Source: Teichococcus aestuarii
GTDB lineage: Bacteria > Pseudomonadota > Alphaproteobacteria > Acetobacterales > Acetobacteraceae
Reading direction: 5' to 3'
DNA: 64,000 nt
Assembly: GCF_003116135.1 (NCBI RefSeq)
Contig: NZ_PDOA01000014.1
Location: 38,322-102,321 of the forward strand
Shown here: positions 60,338 through 64,000 of the stretch, piece after piece
Layout: each line of letters opens with the position of its first letter
Numbering within the stretch: the first letter of the stretch is position 1
Translations under genes and position numbers: made by a program
Notes under the pieces: generated by a model
Told to the model about the DNA's origin: nothing
Seen by the model: the letters and a program-made list of their open reading frames with translations, nothing else
Database searches by the model: none

Positions 60338-62032
60338 ATGGGCGATGGCGGGCGTGGCATCCTGATGACCCTGGCGGCGCTGGCCGCGCCCCTGGCCGTG
60401 GCGCCGGCCCAGGCGCAGGTGCCCGCCGGCCCGCCCGCCACGCGGCCGCAACTGACCATCGGCATCAACCAGTATCCCGGCACCTTCCACCCCAACATCG
60501 AGAACATGGCGGCCAAGGCCTACATCCTGGGCTTCGTCCGCCGCCCCGTCACCGCCTACGATGCCGACTGGGCACTCACCTGCCTCGCCTGCGAGCGGCT
60601 GCCGAGCCTCGAGAATGGCGATGCGGTGCGGGAGACGACGCCCGACGGCAAGCCCGGCCTGCGCCTGACCTACCGCCTGCGCGAAGGAGAGGCATGGGCC
60701 GACGGCACGCCCGTCAGCGCCGAGGATCTCCGCTTCGCCTGGGAGGCGGGGCGCGCCTTCGAGACCGGCTTCGGCCCCGCCGAGTTCTACCGCTCGGCCT
60801 ATGAGCTGATCGTCGAGGATCCGCGCACCGTCACGCTGCGGCTGGACAAGGTGACCTACGACTTCGCCGCGCTGGGCGACTTCCAGCCGCTGCCGGCGCG
60901 CATCGAACGGCCGCGCTGGGAGGCGGACCGCCAGGGCTACCGCAACCGCACCGCCTACGACACCGAGACCACCAACCCTGGCCTCTGGAACGGCCCCTAC
61001 CGCATCGGTGCCGTGCAGCCCGGCGCCGGCGTCACGCTGGAACGCAACGCCCATTGGGCGGGCACGCGCCCGGCCTTCGACCGCATCGCCATCCGCACGG
61101 TGGAGAACACCGCCGCGCTGGAGGCACAGCTCCTCGCCGGGCAGCTCGACATGATCGCGGGGGAGCTGGGACTGCCACTGGAGCAGGCGCTGGCCTTGCA
61201 GAAGCGCACGGGCGAGCGCTTCCGCTTCGCCTTCACCCCCGGCCTGACCTACGAGCATATCGACCTCAACCTGGACAACCCGATCCTCGCCGACCGGCGC
61301 CTGCGCCAGGCCCTGCTGCTGGCCGCCGACCGCAAGCAGATCGTCGAGCGGCTCTATGAGGGGCGCCAGCCCGTGGCCGATGGCGGCGTCCATCCGCGCG
61401 ACCGGATGTATGATCCCGGCCTGCCGAAATACCCCTTCGACCCCGCCCGCGCCGCCGCCCTGCTGGAGGAGGCCGGCTGGCGCCCGGGCGCGGACGGCAT
61501 CCGCCGCAACGCCGCCGGCGAGCGTCTCTCGCTCGAATTCATGACCACCGCCGGCAACCGGTCGCGGGAGCAGGTGCAGCAGATCCTGGCCGGCATGTGG
61601 AAGGCCGTGGGCGTCGAGGCGCGCATCCGCAACGAGCCGCCGCGCATCTTCTTCGGCGAGACGGTGAGCAAGCGGCGCTTCGGCGGGCTGGCGCTCTTCG
61701 CCTGGATCAGCAGCCCGGAGAACGTGCCGCGCAGCACCTTCCATTCCGACGAGATCCCGCGCCCCGAGCGCAACTGGTCCGGCCAGAACTACACCGGCTA
61801 CCGCGACGCCGAGGTGGACCGGCTGATCGAGGCGATCCCCGTCACGCTGGAGCCGGAGGCGCGCCGCCCGCTGTGGTCCGAATTGCAGCGCCGCATCGCC
61901 ACCGACCTGCCGGCCCTGCCGCTCTGGCACCGCTCGGACGCGCATGTCTGGCCGCGCTGGCTGGAGGGGGTGCGCCCCACCGGCCACCAGAACTATTCCT
62001 CCCTCTGGGTGAGCGAATGGCGGGTGCGGTGA
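60338..62032 (+). CDS. Family 5 (peptide/nickel-type) ABC substrate-binding protein
   Basis: A 564-residue periplasmic binding protein with a signal peptide (ILMTLAALAAPLAVAPAQAQ, cleavage near residue 26). The SBP_bac_5 fold includes LTYRLREGEAWADGTPVSAED, NPGLWNGPYRIGAVQPG, YEHIDLNLDNPILADRRLRQA and LLLAADRKQIVERLYEGRQ. It heads an operon with two permeases 24 bases and then four bases of overlap away. Ligands of the family include peptides, nickel, opines and sugars; no specific one is indicated. Confidence 0.9.
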   Translation: MGDGGRGILMTLAALAAPLAVAPAQAQVPAGPPATRPQLTIGINQYPGTFHPNIENMAAKAYILGFVRRPVTAYDADWALTCLACERLPSLENGDAVRETTPDGKPGLRLTYRLREGEAWADGTPVSAEDLRFAWEAGRAFETGFGPAEFYRSAYELIVEDPRTVTLRLDKVTYDFAALGDFQPLPARIERPRWEADRQGYRNRTAYDTETTNPGLWNGPYRIGAVQPGAGVTLERNAHWAGTRPAFDRIAIRTVENTAALEAQLLAGQLDMIAGELGLPLEQALALQKRTGERFRFAFTPGLTYEHIDLNLDNPILADRRLRQALLLAADRKQIVERLYEGRQPVADGGVHPRDRMYDPGLPKYPFDPARAAALLEEAGWRPGADGIRRNAAGERLSLEFMTTAGNRSREQVQQILAGMWKAVGVEARIRNEPPRIFFGETVSKRRFGGLALFAWISSPENVPRSTFHSDEIPRPERNWSGQNYTGYRDAEVDRLIEAIPVTLEPEARRPLWSELQRRIATDLPALPLWHRSDAHVWPRWLEGVRPTGHQNYSSLWVSEWRVR

Positions 62033-62056
62033 GCCTCGCCCCATGCTGAGGCCCAC

Positions 62057-62992
62057 ATGCTGAGAATCATCGCGCTGCGCCTGCCGCAGATCGCGCTGAC
62101 CCTGGTGCTGCTCTCGCTGGCGGCGTGGTTCGCCATCGGGCTGATGCCGGGGGACCCGGCCTCGCTCGCCCTGGTCTCGGACCCGCGGCTGACGGCGGAG
62201 GATGCCGCCCGGCTGCGCGCCCTGCACGGGCTGGACCAGCCGCTGATCGCCCGGTACCTCGCCTGGGCCGGTGCGCTGCTGCGCGGCGAGCTGGGCTATT
62301 CCCGCCTCTACGCCCAGCCGGTGGCCGATGTGCTGTGGCCCGCGCTCCGCTCCACCCTGGTGCTGGTGGGCAGCGCGGTGGGGCTGGCGGCGCTGGCGGG
62401 GGTGGCGCTCGGGGGCCTCGCCGCGCTGCGGCCGCGAACAGCGCCCTTCGTCGATGCCGTGGCGCTGCTGGGCCAGGCCATACCGGGCTTCTGGCTGGGC
62501 ATATTGCTCATCATCCTGTTCGCCGTCGGGCTGGGCTGGCTGCCAGCGGGCGGCGCGCCGCAGCCGGGCGAGGCGGGATGGCCCTTCCTGGTGCTGCCGG
62601 TGGCCACCATCGCCTTCGGGCAGATGGCCGCCTATGCGCGCCACGCCGCCGCCGCCCTCTCGGCCGAGCTGCACCGCCCCTTCATCACCAGCGCCCGGGC
62701 GCGCGGGGCGGGGGAGGGGCGCATCCTGTGGCGCCATGCCCTGCCCAACGCCGCCGTGCCGCTGCTGACCCTGCTGGCGCTGGATGCCGGCGCCCTCGTC
62801 TCCGGCGCGCTGGTGACGGAGACGGTCTTCGCCCGCCCCGGCATGGGCAAGCTGCTCTACGATGCGGTGATGGGCAACGACTACAACCTCGCCCTGCTGG
62901 CCCTGCTGCTGGTGGCGCTGGTGACGATGCTGGCGACGCTGGCCGCCGACCTCGCGCAGCGCTGGCTCGACCCGCGGATCGAGGAACGATGA
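62057..62992 (+). CDS. ABC transporter permease (DppB/OppB type)
   Basis: A 311-residue inner-membrane permease with six helices. The N-terminal LRLPQIALTLVLLSLAAWFA and MPGDPA are typical of DppB. The EAA coupling loop is SARARGAGEGRILWRHALPNA and the end carries VTETVFARPGMGKLLYDAV. It pairs with the next permease, with which it shares a four-base ATGA overlap (62989-62992). Confidence 0.93.
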   Translation: MLRIIALRLPQIALTLVLLSLAAWFAIGLMPGDPASLALVSDPRLTAEDAARLRALHGLDQPLIARYLAWAGALLRGELGYSRLYAQPVADVLWPALRSTLVLVGSAVGLAALAGVALGGLAALRPRTAPFVDAVALLGQAIPGFWLGILLIILFAVGLGWLPAGGAPQPGEAGWPFLVLPVATIAFGQMAAYARHAAAALSAELHRPFITSARARGAGEGRILWRHALPNAAVPLLTLLALDAGALVSGALVTETVFARPGMGKLLYDAVMGNDYNLALLALLLVALVTMLATLAADLAQRWLDPRIEER

Positions 62993-63810
62993 CGCGCCTC
63001 CGCCTCGGCCTCCTGCTGCTGGCGCTGCTGGCGCTGGCCGCCCTCTCCGCGCCCCTGCTGGAAGGCTGGATGGGGCGCGATGCCTTCGCGCCCGACCTCT
63101 TCGCCCGCTACGCGCCGCCCTCGGCCGAGTACCCGCTCGGGGCGGACGAGCTGGGGCGGGACCTGCTGCTGCGGCTGCTCTACGGGGCGCGGGTGTCGCT
63201 CGGCGTCGGGGTGGCGGCGGCGCTGGCGGCGGCGGTGCTGGGCACCGCTCTCGGGCTGCTGGCCGCCTGGCGCGGCGGCTGGGTGGATGCGGCGCTGATG
63301 CGGCTCGCCGACGGGCTGCTGGCCCTGCCGGCCCTGCCGATCCTGGTGCTGCTGGCGGCAGTGGACCCGGCGGCGCTCGGCCTGCCGCGCGGTGCGCTCG
63401 CCACCGACATGCTGCGCATCACCGCCATCCTGGTGCTGTTCGGCTGGGTGGGGGTGGCGCGGCTGGCGCGGGCCACGGCGCTCACCCTGCTGGCGAGCGA
63501 CTATGTGCGTGCCGCCCGCGCGCTGGGCGTGACGGAGGCGGGCGTGCTGTGGCGGCACGTGCTGCCCGGCCTCGCCGCGCCGGTGGCGGTGGCGAGCGCG
63601 CTCGCCGTGGCCGGCGCCATCCTGGCCGAGAGCGTGCTGAGCTTCCTCGGCCTCGGCATCCAGCCGCCCGTGCCCTCCTGGGGCAACATGCTGGCCAATG
63701 CGCAGGAGGCGGTGTTCGCCGCGCCGCTCGCCGCCGTGTGGCCAGGGTTGGCCATCCTTCTGGCGGTGGCGGCCTGTGCGCTGGTGGCGGATGGGGTGGC
63801 AAGGAAGTAA
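62989..63810 (+). CDS. ABC transporter permease (DppC/OppC type)
   Basis: A 273-residue permease with the usual periplasmic segment (YPLGADELGRDLLLRLLYGARVS) and EAA loop (AARALGVTEAGVLWRHVLPG). LSFLGLGIQPPVPSWGNML is near consensus. Such operons normally continue with two ATPase genes. Here the stop is followed at once by repeat copy 3 and the start of an insertion sequence, so the ATPases are absent from the next 190 bases and may lie beyond the IS, be encoded elsewhere, or be lost. Confidence 0.92.
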   Translation: MTRLRLGLLLLALLALAALSAPLLEGWMGRDAFAPDLFARYAPPSAEYPLGADELGRDLLLRLLYGARVSLGVGVAAALAAAVLGTALGLLAAWRGGWVDAALMRLADGLLALPALPILVLLAAVDPAALGLPRGALATDMLRITAILVLFGWVGVARLARATALTLLASDYVRAARALGVTEAGVLWRHVLPGLAAPVAVASALAVAGAILAESVLSFLGLGIQPPVPSWGNMLANAQEAVFAAPLAAVWPGLAILLAVAACALVADGVARK

Positions 63811-63870
63811 GGGTTCTTTTTTGGAAAAAAGAACCAAAAAACTTTTGTCAGTTTGGCGGTGCGCCATCGG
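63811..63870. repeat. Dispersed three-hairpin repeat, copy 3, truncated by an IS
   Basis: This copy begins at the base after the permease stop. Hairpin B (63812-63822 with 63825-63835, perfect 11 bp) and the left central arm (63836-63860) match copy 2 base for base, as do the first ten bases of the loop (GCGCCATCGG). The match stops at 63870, where IS-like sequence begins. The right arm and hairpin A' are missing from the window. Confidence 0.85.
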
Positions 63871-64000
63871 TTAAGGCCTGTTAGAGCTTGAATGCTACTC
63901 CCATGTTTTGGGTATGGCGAAGGGCAAGGACGAGCAGCTTCTCACGGATGCGACCTGGGCGGTGTGGGAGCCGCTGATCGAGGCGGCCAGGCCTCACGGT
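63871..64000 (+). mobile_element. Left end of an insertion sequence, probably IS5-type, cut by window edge
   Basis: The sequence leaves the repeat at 63871. Its likely end, GGCCTGTTAGAGC, begins at about 63875, preceded by TTAA, which could include a TA-type target duplication. A transposase-like frame starts at 63914. The right end, inverted repeat and target duplication are outside the window, so family and boundaries are provisional. Confidence 0.6.
63914..64000 (+). CDS. IS5-like transposase N-terminus (partial)
   Basis: Only 29 codons are visible (MAKGKDEQLLTDATWAVWEP and on). LTDATWAVWEPLIE matches the LTDxQWxxxxPLLP-type opening of IS5/DUF4096 transposases. The catalytic DDE residues lie outside the window. 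It is read in the same direction as the upstream ABC operon. Confidence 0.6.
   Translation, partial: MAKGKDEQLLTDATWAVWEPLIEAARPHG

Noticed and set aside
63811..63835. Reading hairpin B as a classical Rho-independent terminator of the permease gene.
   Set aside because: The stem is A+T-rich and not followed by the usual G+C stem plus T run. Treated as part of the repeat family, with any termination role left open.

Overview
The window is a gene-dense, very G+C-rich bacterial chromosome segment. Its content points to an alphaproteobacterium, most likely in the Acetobacteraceae (Roseomonas-like). Lineage markers are an FzlA-type FtsZ-binding protein, the cell-cycle regulator TrcR (DUF1013), DUF3126, COQ9, an alphaproteobacterial gltBD locus and YdcH/DUF465-type small proteins. 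Neighbouring genes often share ATGA or GTGA overlaps. The genus is inferred, not shown.

Layout. 1-2.1 kb: the N-terminal part of a malic enzyme, a tRNA-Leu(GAG) with its own promoter, and lipB. 2.4-5.9 kb: a LuxR-type regulator, an Ldh_2-family dehydrogenase and a UxaA-family dehydratase, probably a hydroxy-acid module. 5.9-9.0 kb (minus): an FAH-family protein with two alpha/beta hydrolases. 9.1-14.3 kb: a GT4/GT9 glycosyltransferase pair, an Lrp/AsnC regulator, a zeta-class GST and an M20 peptidase. 14.4-17.8 kb: a cupin lipoprotein, an AmpR-like LysR gene divergent from a class A beta-lactamase, and an amino-acid-binding protein. 17.9-22.4 kb: a chemoreceptor overlapping a response-regulator/PP2C phosphatase, an RraA-family protein and two small proteins. 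22.7-31.7 kb: an SH3 membrane protein, an A+T-rich gap, an SGNH/MBOAT acylation pair, an HWE-type sensor kinase and an MFS exporter. 31.8-36.0 kb: an RND pump and its adaptor. 36.2-39.5 kb: rpsU, def, coq9 and purEK. 39.7-44.5 kb: OmpA-like porin, small conserved proteins, TrcR and an NDUFA9-like protein. 44.7-51.5 kb: gltD-gltB and fzlA. 51.5-55.9 kb: a polysaccharide deacetylase and cydDC. 56-60.2 kb: a Sel1-repeat protein, an HMG-CoA-lyase-like/CaiB pair with a divergent IclR regulator, and a DUF4345 protein. 60.3-63.8 kb: a family-5 substrate-binding protein and two Dpp/Opp-type permeases. The window ends in the start of an insertion sequence.

The most unusual feature is a dispersed A+T-rich repeat of about 125 bp. 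It occurs three times in the last 8 kb (55873, 59636 and 63811), each time directly behind a stop codon. Each full copy folds as three successive hairpins: two outer hairpins of different sequence (A and B) and a central long stem. Copy 1 is inverted relative to copies 2 and 3. Copy 1 supplies the last codons and stop of the Sel1 gene. Copy 3 is cut in the loop of its central hairpin, where the IS begins. This resembles REP/BIME elements and the IS elements that target them, but I do not recognise this family.

No CRISPR array, rRNA gene, phage or classical defence system was found.
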